Below, one piece after another: positions 47,413 to 54,990 of a DNA stretch of 64,000 nt; positions within the stretch are counted from its first letter, which is position 1; each line of letters begins with the position of its first letter. The stretch is from NCBI RefSeq assembly GCF_021401345.1, contig NZ_JACBGE010000002.1:62001-126000 (forward strand). The letters are read 5' to 3'. The notes beneath the pieces are model-generated. The model saw only the letters and a list, made by a program, of their open reading frames with translations, was not told the origin of the DNA and searched no databases. The stretch comes from Hydrogenophaga sp. NFH-34 (lineage in GTDB: Bacteria > Pseudomonadota > Gammaproteobacteria > Burkholderiales > Burkholderiaceae_C). A program made the position numbers and the translations under genes.

Positions 47413-47917
47413 GCGTCAAGGCCCTCAGGGCGCTGGCAACGCGCCACGTCGACAGGAATGCGGGAAAAAAAGCATGGCTGGTCGGAAGTCTTCCGATGGC
47501 TAGCTAAAAACGACCTTGAGGTGATGAAACCCCGGGTCGCCCCACGATGAAACACTGGCAGCCCCCGAACATCTGGAAATCCCCTGCCCGGTTGGCTGCA
47601 ATGACTGCATCATAACATTGAATGCGAATAATTCCCATTAATTCGGAAAAATTTTTCCACCACCACGCCCACGGATGGGGACGCTGCTGCAACGGGCTGC
47701 CGGCGCCACGATGCCATCCCAGATCGGGTCGGGTCGGCCGGGAGCAACGAATGGCTGTTACAGGCTGGTCAGCGGGAGGGAAATCCAATGTGCGCAGACA
47801 GCCCATCGGTACCTGATGCCGCCGTTCCCTCAACTCCGCGGACCATACAAAGTGCTCCGCCGCACTGTGGCGGGAGGCGGCTCCGGCGCCCAACCCCATC
47901 GGTGATGGCCAGAAACG
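47413..47917. other. Fur upstream region, no gene
   Basis: About 500 bases without a convincing gene. It holds the Fur-box promoter (47609-47639), an untranslated leader of about 190 bases toward fur, and AT-rich DNA between 47590 and 47660. A minus-strand frame (47504-47638) starts upstream of the promoter and is not counted. Nothing else is evident up to the tRNA-linked terminator. Confidence 0.6.
47609..47639 (-). promoter_or_regulatory. Fur-box-containing promoter of the fur gene
   Basis: aatgcgaataattcccatt at 47621-47639 is a good 19-bp Fur box (siderophore-promoter type). Just downstream on the minus strand is TGTTATGAT, an extended -10 (TATGAT at 47614-47609). The box therefore covers the spacer and -35, where bound Fur-Fe would block polymerase. 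This implies autoregulation of the gene at 47412. Confidence 0.75.
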
Positions 47918-47945
47918 ACAAAGCCCGGTGAAAACCGGGCTTTGT
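47918..47945. terminator. Bidirectional terminator, original tRNA-His downstream site
   Basis: A perfect 12-bp stem, acaaagcccggt with accgggctttgt, and a GAAA loop. Located just beyond the attL copy of the tRNA 3' end, it is probably the tRNA-His terminator before the element inserted. A diverged copy lies at 63221-63245. Confidence 0.85.
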
Positions 47946-47954
47946 CAGGGAACT

Positions 47955-48006
47955 ATCTGGGGTGGCTGATGGGACTCGAACCCACGACGACAGGAATCAC
48001 AATCCT
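47955..48006. repeat. attL: duplicated 3' end of tRNA-His
   Basis: The 52 bases are identical to 63259-63310 and stop mid-anticodon stem (ending aatcct). They include the CCA end, T arm, variable region and half of the anticodon arm. This is the left attachment site of the element. Confidence 0.95.
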
Positions 48007-48123
48007 ATTGAATATGTGTTTGCCTGTGTTGATTGTCGTTGGTAGAATCCATAAAAATCAACGGTTTATGGTGTTTTATCGCTGACAGACTGTTGATTTT
48101 CACATATCTGTATTCGGCTAATC

Positions 48124-48146
48124 TGCCTACAGATTGCCTACAGATT
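48124..48146. repeat. Left integrase arm-type direct repeats
   Basis: tgcctacagatt occurs twice with an 11-bp period (48124 and 48135). The 19 bases tgcctacagattgcctaca recur exactly at 63185-63203, near the other end and in the same orientation. Paired 11-bp repeats flanking both att cores are what lambda-type integrases bind with their N-terminal domain. They also lie just upstream of the integrase start. Confidence 0.7.
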
Positions 48147-48164
48147 CCAGCCAAGCAGGAACAC

Positions 48165-49502
48165 ATGAGCAAGCAGCAGAACCGGGTCCGCATCACCGCC
48201 GGGCGCGTGGCCGCGTTCACATGCCCCGAAGGCAGGGCCCAAGCATTCCTGTGGGACACCGACACCCCGAGCATGGCGCTGCGGGCGACCCCCACGGGCA
48301 GGAAGACCTACGTTTTCGAGTCGCGCCTGAACGGAGCGACGCTGCGCATCAACATCGGCACCGCCGCCGAGTGGCCAATCGAGAGAGCCAGGGTAGAGGC
48401 CCAGCGGCTCAAGATGCTGGTGGACCAAGGCATCGACCCGAGGGAGCTAGAGCGCCAGCAGACAGCCGAGGCAGAGGCCAAGGCCATCGCAGCGGCTCGA
48501 CAGGCCGTTACCGTAGGCGAGGCATGGAGTGCCTACATCGACGCCCGCCATCCGCATTGGGGAGAACTGAGCCTGCGCGACCACCAGAACATGATGCGCC
48601 CCGGCGGCGAGGCCAAGCTGCGCGGCAAGGGGCTGACGAAGCCTGGCCCGTTGCACCACTTCGCCGCCATGCGGCTGGTGGACGTGGCCCCGGATGTCGT
48701 GCAGGCCTGGGCCACCAGGGAAGCCCAAGACCGCCCCACCCGTGCCCGTCTGGCCTTGAATCTGTTGCATGCGTTCCTGGCCTGGTGTGCCGAGCAGCCG
48801 GAATATGCCGCCCTGGTGCCAGAGCGCAACCCAGCCCGCAGTCGCCGCGCCCGCGAGGTGCTGGGCAAACCCAAGGCCAAGGCCGATGCCTTGCTGCGCG
48901 AGCAGTTGCCGGCGTGGTTCGTGGCTGTGCGAGGCCTGCGCAACCCGTTGCACGCCGCCTACCTGCAATGCCTGCTATTGGTGGGCGCCCGCCCCAGCGA
49001 GTTGCTGGCGCTGCGCTGGGATGACTTGAACATCCAGTGGAAGGGGCTGACGCTGCGCGACAAGGACGAATCCAAGGGTGGCCAGGACGGCGTGCGTGTC
49101 ATCCCTCTGACGCCCTATGTCCGTCATCTGCTGGCGAGCCTGCCGCGTCGTGGTCCCTGGGTGTTTGCAGGTACCGACGCAAAAGGCGAACCGCAGCCCA
49201 TGAGCCCGCCCAATCGCACCCTTGCCGATGTCTGCTCCGTGGCCGGCATCGAGCACCTGACACTGCATGGCCTGCGCCGCAGCTTCGGCACCCTGTCGGA
49301 ATGGCTGGAACTGCCGGCCGGCGTGGTAGCGCAGATTCAGGGCCACAAGCCCAGCGCCACCGCAGAGAAGCACTACCGCGTGCGCCCGCTGGACCTGCTG
49401 CGTGTCCACCACGAGCGACTGGAGGCTTGGATTCTGGAACAAGCTGGTGTGACATTCGACCCAAAAGCTGAACCGGGAAAGCTCCGGGCGGTGGCTTCAT
49501 GA
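48165..49502 (+). CDS. int: Tyrosine integrase of the element
   Basis: A 445-residue phage integrase. The start at 48165 has AGGA 5 bases upstream; the frame stays open to 48033 but that stretch contains the arm sites. The N-terminal domain (1-110) resembles DUF4102 arm-binding domains, with MALRATPTGRKTYVFESRL. The catalytic domain has Arg276 (GARPSELLAL), His368-Arg371 (HGLRR), His394 (QGHKPS) and nucleophile Tyr404 (HYRVRP). It catalyses integration into and excision from tRNA-His. The gene faces into the element and is adjacent to attL. Confidence 0.95.
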   Translation: MSKQQNRVRITAGRVAAFTCPEGRAQAFLWDTDTPSMALRATPTGRKTYVFESRLNGATLRINIGTAAEWPIERARVEAQRLKMLVDQGIDPRELERQQTAEAEAKAIAAARQAVTVGEAWSAYIDARHPHWGELSLRDHQNMMRPGGEAKLRGKGLTKPGPLHHFAAMRLVDVAPDVVQAWATREAQDRPTRARLALNLLHAFLAWCAEQPEYAALVPERNPARSRRAREVLGKPKAKADALLREQLPAWFVAVRGLRNPLHAAYLQCLLLVGARPSELLALRWDDLNIQWKGLTLRDKDESKGGQDGVRVIPLTPYVRHLLASLPRRGPWVFAGTDAKGEPQPMSPPNRTLADVCSVAGIEHLTLHGLRRSFGTLSEWLELPAGVVAQIQGHKPSATAEKHYRVRPLDLLRVHHERLEAWILEQAGVTFDPKAEPGKLRAVAS

Positions 49503-49523
49503 ATATCGCAAAAAAGGCATAAT

Positions 49524-49847
49524 ATGAATCAGTGGTCAGTAGAAGTACTGCCGCAGGCCGAAGCGGAGTTGATGGGTTTACCTGCTGACATGCAGGCGCG
49601 CTTTCTGCACATCGCGGACCTGTTGGAGAGCTTCGGCCCGCAGCGCGTCGGCCTGCCGCACATTCGCCCGCTGGAAAACAAGCTGTGGGAGATGCGCATG
49701 CAGGGTCGTGACGGTATTGCCCGTGCCGTGTATGCCGCTGTCCACGGCCGCCGCCTGCTGGTGCTGCATGTGTTCGTGAAAAAGACGCCGGCGACACCTC
49801 GCAAGGCCATTGAAATTGCCCTGAACCGACTGGAGGCGCACCGATGA
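49524..49847 (+). CDS. higB: RelE/HigB-type toxin
   Basis: A 107-residue RelE-fold protein: EVLPQAEAELMGLPADMQ, then IRPLENKLWEMRMQGRDG and HVFVKKTPATPRKAIEIA, the HigB/phage-derived Gp49-like pattern. Such toxins cleave mRNA on the ribosome. It precedes its antitoxin, as in higBA, and overlaps it by 4 bp. It probably stabilises the element against loss or affects phage infection. Confidence 0.9.
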   Translation: MNQWSVEVLPQAEAELMGLPADMQARFLHIADLLESFGPQRVGLPHIRPLENKLWEMRMQGRDGIARAVYAAVHGRRLLVLHVFVKKTPATPRKAIEIALNRLEAHR

Positions 49848-50122
49848 AATCGCTCAAAGCCCTGAAGGCCGAGATGCTGGCTCAACCTGACATTCGTGCC
49901 GAATACGAGGACCAGGTGGCCGAGTTTGAAATCGCCCGTGAACTGATCGCGGCCCGCGCTCGCGCGGGACTCACTCAGGTTGAAGTTGCGCAGCGCATGG
50001 GCACAACACAGAGCACCGTAGCCAGGCTAGAAGGCGGTAAAGACCTGCCCTCCCTGCGCAGTGTGCAGCGTTATGCCAAGGCCATCGGCTACCGCGCCGT
50101 TGTGCGCCTGGAACACGCCTGA
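49844..50122 (+). CDS. higA: XRE-family antitoxin
   Basis: A 92-residue protein with an N-terminal helix (DIRAEYEDQVAEFEIAREL) and a Cro/CI helix-turn-helix: LTQVEVAQRMGTTQSTVARLE. It neutralises the toxin encoded upstream and usually represses the operon. The start overlaps the toxin stop as ATGA. Confidence 0.92.
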   Translation: MKSLKALKAEMLAQPDIRAEYEDQVAEFEIARELIAARARAGLTQVEVAQRMGTTQSTVARLEGGKDLPSLRSVQRYAKAIGYRAVVRLEHA

Positions 50123-50220
50123 CTGTTTCGCCCCGGCTAGGCCCGCGAACCGAAAAGCGGGATACCTTCACCCGCCTGCCGGGGCATCCTCATGGAGGGC
50201 GCCGAGAAGGAGGCGCGATC

Positions 50221-50802
50221 ATGGCACTCAAGCTGTCAAAAGGGGCTCGCGAAGCGCTGTACTCCGGCTCGTTCAGAGAGAACTTTCAAAAAAAGCTCGA
50301 AGAACACCGAAGAGCTTTCGAGGGGGGAGAGAAATTCGCGTTGTTCGAGGTTCTGTTGTGGTGCGGCATCCTCCAGGCGGTGATCCCCGAATGGGCCGTC
50401 GATGCACTGATTGCCATCAAAGATGATGTTGATCATGGACGCATCGCGGACGCCGAGAGTTTTGGCAGCACCATGGGCCCACCTGGGCGTCCAGTTGCCA
50501 GAGCCAAAGCCACGGCAATTAGGGATCACAGCGGCGTGGTCCTCATGATGATCGCGCGGCTACGAACTGAAGGCCTTGCCCTTGATAACAATGGGTTCGA
50601 AGCGGTAAAAGAAAGGCTTCTGCAGGAGTGCGGGCTCAACCTCTCCCGTAAAGACATTGAGGACGTTTACAAGGGAAGCGGTAAGGACTGGCTAAAGAAG
50701 ATACCGCAGGGGGAGATGCCACAAGGTGGGCTATCGATCGGCCACGCGGTGGTCCCGTACGCAGAAATGAAGATGAGAGGACGCCCGCTTTTTAAACCGT
50801 AG
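50221..50802 (+). CDS. Hypothetical protein, lower GC than neighbours
   Basis: A 193-residue protein with an excellent ribosome site (AAGGAGG, 7 bases before ATG). No domain is recognised. The N-terminal half is helical and charged (REALYSGSFRENFQKKLEEH), with one short hydrophobic segment (FALFEVLLWCGILQAVIP). The C terminus is polar and Pro/Gly-containing. GC content is visibly lower than in the flanking chromosome, consistent with a transferred accessory gene. Its site after HigBA and before the replication genes is where satellites often keep accessory or defence genes; no function can be claimed. Confidence 0.75.
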   Translation: MALKLSKGAREALYSGSFRENFQKKLEEHRRAFEGGEKFALFEVLLWCGILQAVIPEWAVDALIAIKDDVDHGRIADAESFGSTMGPPGRPVARAKATAIRDHSGVVLMMIARLRTEGLALDNNGFEAVKERLLQECGLNLSRKDIEDVYKGSGKDWLKKIPQGEMPQGGLSIGHAVVPYAEMKMRGRPLFKP

Positions 50803-50944
50803 GGGGCAAGGCTCCAGAAAAATACCCCCCAAAAACCATTGATTACCTCTCGGCTCACAACGCCGAGCATCAACGCCATCAACAACCCCAACAGGCAATT
50901 GATGATGGCAAGAAAAGCCATCGGAATTGTCAGAAAGGCAGACG

Positions 50945-51145
50945 ATGGCACAGACCACCTACCCCCCGCTTGAGAGTGAAACCCGGCCGCTGATCGGCAC
51001 CGACGCGGCGGCTTTCTACCTGAACCGAAAACAGCAGACCCTGCGCTGGTGGGCGACGTACGAGCGTGGCCCGGTCCTCCCGATCCGCATCAACGGCCGC
51101 TTAGCCTGGCCCGTGGCGCGCATCAAAGAAATCGTGGGGGTGTGA
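50945..51145 (+). CDS. Small AlpA/excisionase-like DNA-binding protein
   Basis: A 66-residue protein (MAQTTYPPLE start; ATG 18 bases upstream is possible). LIGTDAAAFYLNRKQQTLRWWA is a MerR/AlpA-type helix-turn-helix, with the wing PIRINGRLAWPVARIKEIVG. In P4-like elements such proteins activate integrase/excision or replication genes. Its stop overlaps the next start (TGATG). Confidence 0.82.
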   Translation: MAQTTYPPLESETRPLIGTDAAAFYLNRKQQTLRWWATYERGPVLPIRINGRLAWPVARIKEIVGV

Positions 51146-51477
51146 TGAGCGCGGGCAAGAAAAAGCCCCGCTCGCTGCGCCAACAGCAACACGGGGCCAC
51201 ATCAAAGAAATCGCAACGCCAGTATAGCCGCAAGAGCACGTCTGGTGCAGCCCAACGGCAGCGCATTTTGGAAGCACTGCGCGTCGGGCCGAAGACCTCA
51301 TTCGATCTGCGCAAGCTCGGCGTCTACCAGCACAGCGTCCGCATCTTCGAGCTGCGTGAAGCAGGCTTCGACATCGAGACAGCCCGCGTGACCATTGTCG
51401 ACCACGACGGTTTCGAGCATCGCGGCTGTGCGCTGTACGCCCTGACCGGCGAACCGGTTGATGGAGGCGCGGCATGA
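51145..51477 (+). CDS. Helix-turn-helix protein of the replication module
   Basis: A 110-residue protein starting inside the previous stop. The first 40 residues are very basic (KKKPRSLRQQQHGATSKKSQ), followed by a winged-helix segment RQRILEALRVGPKTSFDLRKLGVYQHS and RIFELREAGFDIET. This form is common in phage replication regions, where it binds DNA. It is coupled to the 55-residue gene downstream. Confidence 0.78.
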   Translation: MSAGKKKPRSLRQQQHGATSKKSQRQYSRKSTSGAAQRQRILEALRVGPKTSFDLRKLGVYQHSVRIFELREAGFDIETARVTIVDHDGFEHRGCALYALTGEPVDGGAA

Positions 51478-51641
51478 CCGACAAAGCCTTTGCCACGATG
51501 CAGGCTCGCTTTGCCCTGTTGGGGCACGAAATGCGTGTTGCCCGAGGCGGTGGCTTTGTCGTCACCGTCAACCGCCTGGGCGCGCATTTCTGCCCCGATG
51601 CGGCCGCGCTGGCCAGCCTGCTGGTGGTGCTGGGGGGCTGA
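51474..51641 (+). CDS. 55-residue hypothetical protein
   Basis: A short gene whose ATG overlaps the upstream stop as ATGA; it ends one base before the primase-polymerase start. The product begins MTDKAFATMQARFALLGHEM and contains RGGGFVVTVNRLG. Length and coupling on both sides support expression. Similar mini-proteins often precede phage primases; no function is known. Confidence 0.65.
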   Translation: MTDKAFATMQARFALLGHEMRVARGGGFVVTVNRLGAHFCPDAAALASLLVVLGG

Positions 51642-51642
51642 C

Positions 51643-52767
51643 ATGCTCGCGCCCGCCTTCGAGGCCATGCCGGCCGAGCTGCGTGCGTGCCCCCGGTGGG
51701 TGACGCACCGGGCCAAGGTTCCCTTCGACCCATCACACCCGCGCAGCAAGGCCAGCGTGACCGACCCGGCCACCTGGGGCGCGTTCGGCCAGGCCGAGGC
51801 CGCCTATGGTGAGGGTGGGCGCGACGGCGTGGGCTTCGTCCTGGCCGGTGACGGCGTGGTCGGCATCGACCTTGACCACGTTGTCGACGATGGCGTGACC
51901 GAACCGGCCGCGCTGGAACTGTTGGACGCCGTGGGGGCTGAGTATGTCGAGCTGAGCCCCAGCGGCACCGGCCTGCACGCCTGGGGCCGCTGGAGCGAAG
52001 CTTTCCCCGGCCGCCGGGGCCGTCTGGACGGCCTGAGCGTGGAGGTCTACAGCCGCGAGCGCTACCTGACCGTGACCGGCCACCCGCTGCCGGGCAAGGC
52101 TGGGCCACTGGTGCCGCTCGATCTGGCCCCGCTGTTTGATCGGCTGGGGGCTGAGAGAGCTACCCCACAGAGACAGCAGAAGACAACACAGTGTCATTCT
52201 GTTGTCTCCGCTGACTCTGTTGTCTCTGTGGGTCTGGTGTCCGAACCGGCCACGGCCCCGCTGCACGAAGGCGAACGCAACCGCGCTCTATTCGAGTTGG
52301 CCCGCCGGCTGAAAGCGGCCCGGCCAGAAGCATCCGAGAGCGAGCGCCGCGCCCTGGTGCAGCAATGGCACAAGGCCCACTATGCGGTCATCCGGACGAA
52401 GGCCTTCTCGGTGTCGTGGGACGACTTCGAGCGGGCATTCAGGTCTGTCCGCATCTTGCCGGGCGAGACGATGGCGCGGCTGCTGGCGGGCGCGAACCTC
52501 CACGCACCACTGCCGCCCGCCCTGGTGGCCAAAGGCTACGGTCCGCACGAGGCTCCGCTGTGGCATGCCTGTCGTGCCTTGCAGGCGCACGCAGGTGACG
52601 AGCCGTTCTTTATCGGCAGCCGTACCGCCGCCGAATTGCTGGGGCATGCCGACCACAAGGCGGCCGCTGCGATGCTGCGAGCCTTCGTCCGCGACGGCGT
52701 GCTGGAGCTTGTCAGCAAGGGGGCGGGCCGGGTTGCGAGCCGCTACCGCATGAGGGTCGGGGCATGA
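51643..52767 (+). CDS. AEP-type primase-polymerase
   Basis: A 374-residue protein. Residues 1-160 form an archaeo-eukaryotic primase/PrimPol-like domain: GIDLDH with metal-binding Asp76 and Asp78, SPSGTGLHAWG with His112, then VEVYSRERYLTVTGH. A low-complexity linker (about 174-205) lies over a nested inverted repeat in the DNA. The C-terminal part (RNRALFELARRLKAARP onward, plus EPFFIGSRTAAELLGHADHKAAAAML) resembles a PriCT-like helical region and a winged helix. No helicase domain or gene is present, so replication probably recruits a host or helper helicase. Confidence 0.82.
   Translation: MLAPAFEAMPAELRACPRWVTHRAKVPFDPSHPRSKASVTDPATWGAFGQAEAAYGEGGRDGVGFVLAGDGVVGIDLDHVVDDGVTEPAALELLDAVGAEYVELSPSGTGLHAWGRWSEAFPGRRGRLDGLSVEVYSRERYLTVTGHPLPGKAGPLVPLDLAPLFDRLGAERATPQRQQKTTQCHSVVSADSVVSVGLVSEPATAPLHEGERNRALFELARRLKAARPEASESERRALVQQWHKAHYAVIRTKAFSVSWDDFERAFRSVRILPGETMARLLAGANLHAPLPPALVAKGYGPHEAPLWHACRALQAHAGDEPFFIGSRTAAELLGHADHKAAAAMLRAFVRDGVLELVSKGAGRVASRYRMRVGA
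52164..52232. repeat. Nested inverted repeat inside the primase gene
   Basis: Outer arms cccacagagacagcaga (52164-52180) and tctgttgtctctgtggg (52216-52232) match at 16 of 17 positions. Inner arms agacaaca (52181-52188) and tgttgtct (52200-52207) are perfect. The block is less GC-rich than the gene around it and encodes the protein linker. It could be a replication origin or regulator site. Confidence 0.7.
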
Positions 52768-52862
52768 CTCCGGCAGCGTCCAACAGCCGCCGACGGTGTA
52801 CCCCCTGTAGGGTTTTTCAGGCGGTCGACAAAGGTGGAGAGTTACCCCAGCAGGAGAACGAC

Positions 52863-53114
52863 ATGCGCGACGAACAGATTGAAAACCTCACCCGTTTGCC
52901 CGACGGCGCCATGGTGGATGTGCGGGCCTGGCCAGTGCTGGCCGGCATCTCCGTCTCCACCGCCTGGTATCGGGCCGCGAAAGACCCCGAGTTTCCCAAG
53001 CCGGTCCGGTTGGGCGAGCGATGCACGCGCTGGCGGCTTGGAGACATCCGCCGGTTCCTCGCGGGCGAAGCAGTTGCTATGGCCGGCAGCCATTTTTCAA
53101 TGGAGCAAACCTAA
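52863..53114 (+). CDS. Second AlpA-like DNA-binding protein
   Basis: An 83-residue protein. I choose ATG 52863 (GGAG 7 bases upstream) over the ATG at 52764, which overlaps the primase stop but would add 33 unconserved residues. DVRAWPVLAGISVSTAWYRA and EFPKPVRLGERCTRWRLGDIRRFLAG are the AlpA helix-turn-helix and wing. P4 and its relatives use AlpA-like proteins for late or integrase control. It is followed directly by the next gene (TAATG). Upstream at 52800-52814 is a 15-mer, accccctgtagggtt, repeated exactly at 59174-59188. Confidence 0.85.
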   Translation: MRDEQIENLTRLPDGAMVDVRAWPVLAGISVSTAWYRAAKDPEFPKPVRLGERCTRWRLGDIRRFLAGEAVAMAGSHFSMEQT

Positions 53115-53377
53115 TGTCATCTCATCAGTTTGAACAAGCGCCCACACCGATCTACAGCCAGTTGGGAATGAGTGAAGCCGAGTATCTGGCCCTGCTCGTC
53201 GAGCGTGACCAGCGACAACTCGATGCTTTGAAATCAATCATGAAAACGCGTGGGTACACCGTGAACGATGACGGTCACGGGCGGTTCCATGTATGCCGTG
53301 GCAACTTTGACCAAGTTGCCAGAGGGTATGACGAGCTTCGAGCCATTGCAGTGCAACGCGGCGTCATTTTTTCTTGA
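53114..53377 (+). CDS. Hypothetical protein
   Basis: An 87-residue protein whose ATG shares an A with the previous TAA. Its first half is helical (MSEAEYLALLVERDQRQLDALK), and the second has a short basic-aromatic strand region (GHGRFHVCRGNFDQVARGYDEL). There is no known domain. It ends 14 bases before the ejection-like gene and may be co-expressed with it. Confidence 0.7.
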   Translation: MSSHQFEQAPTPIYSQLGMSEAEYLALLVERDQRQLDALKSIMKTRGYTVNDDGHGRFHVCRGNFDQVARGYDELRAIAVQRGVIFS

Positions 53378-53391
53378 TGGAGGGGTACACA

Positions 53392-54990
53392 ATGGACACG
53401 CAATCTGCCGCATCGATTTTGGGCAATATCTCAATCCGCCCTGCATCTGCCAGTAACCCCTCGGGGGCACCAACATCGGCCTATTCCGTTCTCTCTACTC
53501 TGCCGGCTGGAACAAGGCAGATTTCGCCAGGCATCATCCGGCAAGGGAACAGCTACAGCGATAAGCCACTCGGTGCTGTGGCGCGGGCGCTTATTCGGTT
53601 GCCGGCGCAGCAACCGGCGCCTACCGCCACACCGCCTGTCTCGCCGGCCGCTACCGTCTTGGGACAGGTTGACCCGACGAGCGCTGTGCGAAAGGACCCG
53701 GCCAATCCGGATCGGCTATCCGGTGCGGCGGCCACCCTCGGCACGCTGCCCACAGCAAGGCCTGTCGCGCCCGGCGTTTACAACCACGGCCGTGGTCAGT
53801 ATTCCGACAACGCGGGCGGCATGAACTTCGGCAGTTTCACCGGCCAGCCCAGCGCCAGGAACAGCGCGGCGGCAGAAGCTCTGGCCAGCCTGCCGAGCAA
53901 CCGGGGCACTGCTCCAACCATGTCGGCCGCCCAGGCATTGGCGCAACCGCCGTCGCAGAACCTGACCCCGCAAACCAGCGGCTCGGGCTATGGCCTGCTG
54001 GACCAGGGCTACCGTGACCGCCGCGCCGCGATGATGGCTGCGGAACAACACAAGCCGGGCGCCCGAGCCGCTCTGGCAGCCTTGTTGCAGCGCCAGAACG
54101 CAGACGCCCAGCGTGGGTTCGACCAGCAGCAGGCCACGGCCGACCGCACGTTCCGAGCATCGGAGAGCGCGGCCGAACGGGGGCTCAAGCGCGAGGGCAT
54201 GGCCTCCGATGCGTTCAGCGCCCTTTCCCGGCTCAATATCGACCAGCAGCGCGTGAACCTCGACGCTACCGCGCCCGCACGGACGGCAGCGCAACAGTTG
54301 GCCCATGTCCGCCAGAGTTATCTCGACGCGGATAATCCGCAGGACGAGGAACGGGCCGCGCGGCGACTGGCAACGATCAATGGCAAGCCTGTTGAGGGTA
54401 CAGAGAAGCCTTTGCCCGTCGCCGCGCTGAAGATGCAGCAGGACGACATCGACGCCATGGGGCTGGCTTCCACGACATCGGCAGACCTGGGGGCCATCGC
54501 CCAGCAGATCGACGACGGCACGTTGAATTTGGGACTGGTTCGCAACGCCTGGAACAAGGCGCGCAACTCAGTAGGCATGAGCACCGAAGAAAGCCGGGCC
54601 TTGGGCAGCTTCCAGTCCACGCTGGAGAAACTGCGCAACGACTCCCTACGCTTGAACAAGGGCGTTCAGACCGAGGGCGACGCACAGCGGGCATGGAACG
54701 AACTGTTCCAAAGCCTGAGCGACCCGAGGCTGGTGCGCCAGCGCCTGGGCGAGATCCGGGCCATCAACGAACGGGCGGCAGCCATGCGGGGTAGCAGCGT
54801 CCAGACACTGCGGGAGAACTACGGCGCGGCGCCGCTCGACATGAGTCGCCACACCACTGTACAGCCAGTGCTGGGCCAGCAGCAGGCAGCAGAGGCACAG
54901 CAAGGCCAGCGCACCATCGCCCGCACCGGGACGATGAACGGCCGCCGGGTGGTGCAGTACGCGGACGGGAGCATCAGCTATGCTGATTGA
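53392..54990 (+). CDS. Putative phage DNA-ejection/internal virion protein A
   Basis: A 532-residue protein with GGAGGGG 6 bases before ATG 53392. The N-terminal third repeats a module: PGIIRQGNSYSD (about 47-58) and PGVYNHGRGQYSD (about 131-143), each preceded by an Ala-Leu-Pro run. The middle is a long helical, Gln/Ala-rich region (LLQRQNADAQRGFDQQQATA). The C-terminal NGRRVVQYADGSISYAD matches tails of ejection proteins in podoviruses as I remember them. It overlaps the next gene by 11 bp. Such proteins are packaged in the virion and enter the host with DNA. Confidence 0.6.
   Translation: MDTQSAASILGNISIRPASASNPSGAPTSAYSVLSTLPAGTRQISPGIIRQGNSYSDKPLGAVARALIRLPAQQPAPTATPPVSPAATVLGQVDPTSAVRKDPANPDRLSGAAATLGTLPTARPVAPGVYNHGRGQYSDNAGGMNFGSFTGQPSARNSAAAEALASLPSNRGTAPTMSAAQALAQPPSQNLTPQTSGSGYGLLDQGYRDRRAAMMAAEQHKPGARAALAALLQRQNADAQRGFDQQQATADRTFRASESAAERGLKREGMASDAFSALSRLNIDQQRVNLDATAPARTAAQQLAHVRQSYLDADNPQDEERAARRLATINGKPVEGTEKPLPVAALKMQQDDIDAMGLASTTSADLGAIAQQIDDGTLNLGLVRNAWNKARNSVGMSTEESRALGSFQSTLEKLRNDSLRLNKGVQTEGDAQRAWNELFQSLSDPRLVRQRLGEIRAINERAAAMRGSSVQTLRENYGAAPLDMSRHTTVQPVLGQQQAAEAQQGQRTIARTGTMNGRRVVQYADGSISYAD

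Noticed and set aside
47504..47638. Minus-strand small frame upstream of fur with a GGCQC segment, possible leader peptide
   Set aside because: Its ATG lies upstream of the predicted -10, so it would not be on the fur transcript, and it has no ribosome site.
50667..50951. Minus-strand 94-residue frame with two hydrophobic stretches
   Set aside because: It overlaps the end of a better-supported plus-strand gene and the next start region, with no ribosome site; likely a shadow.
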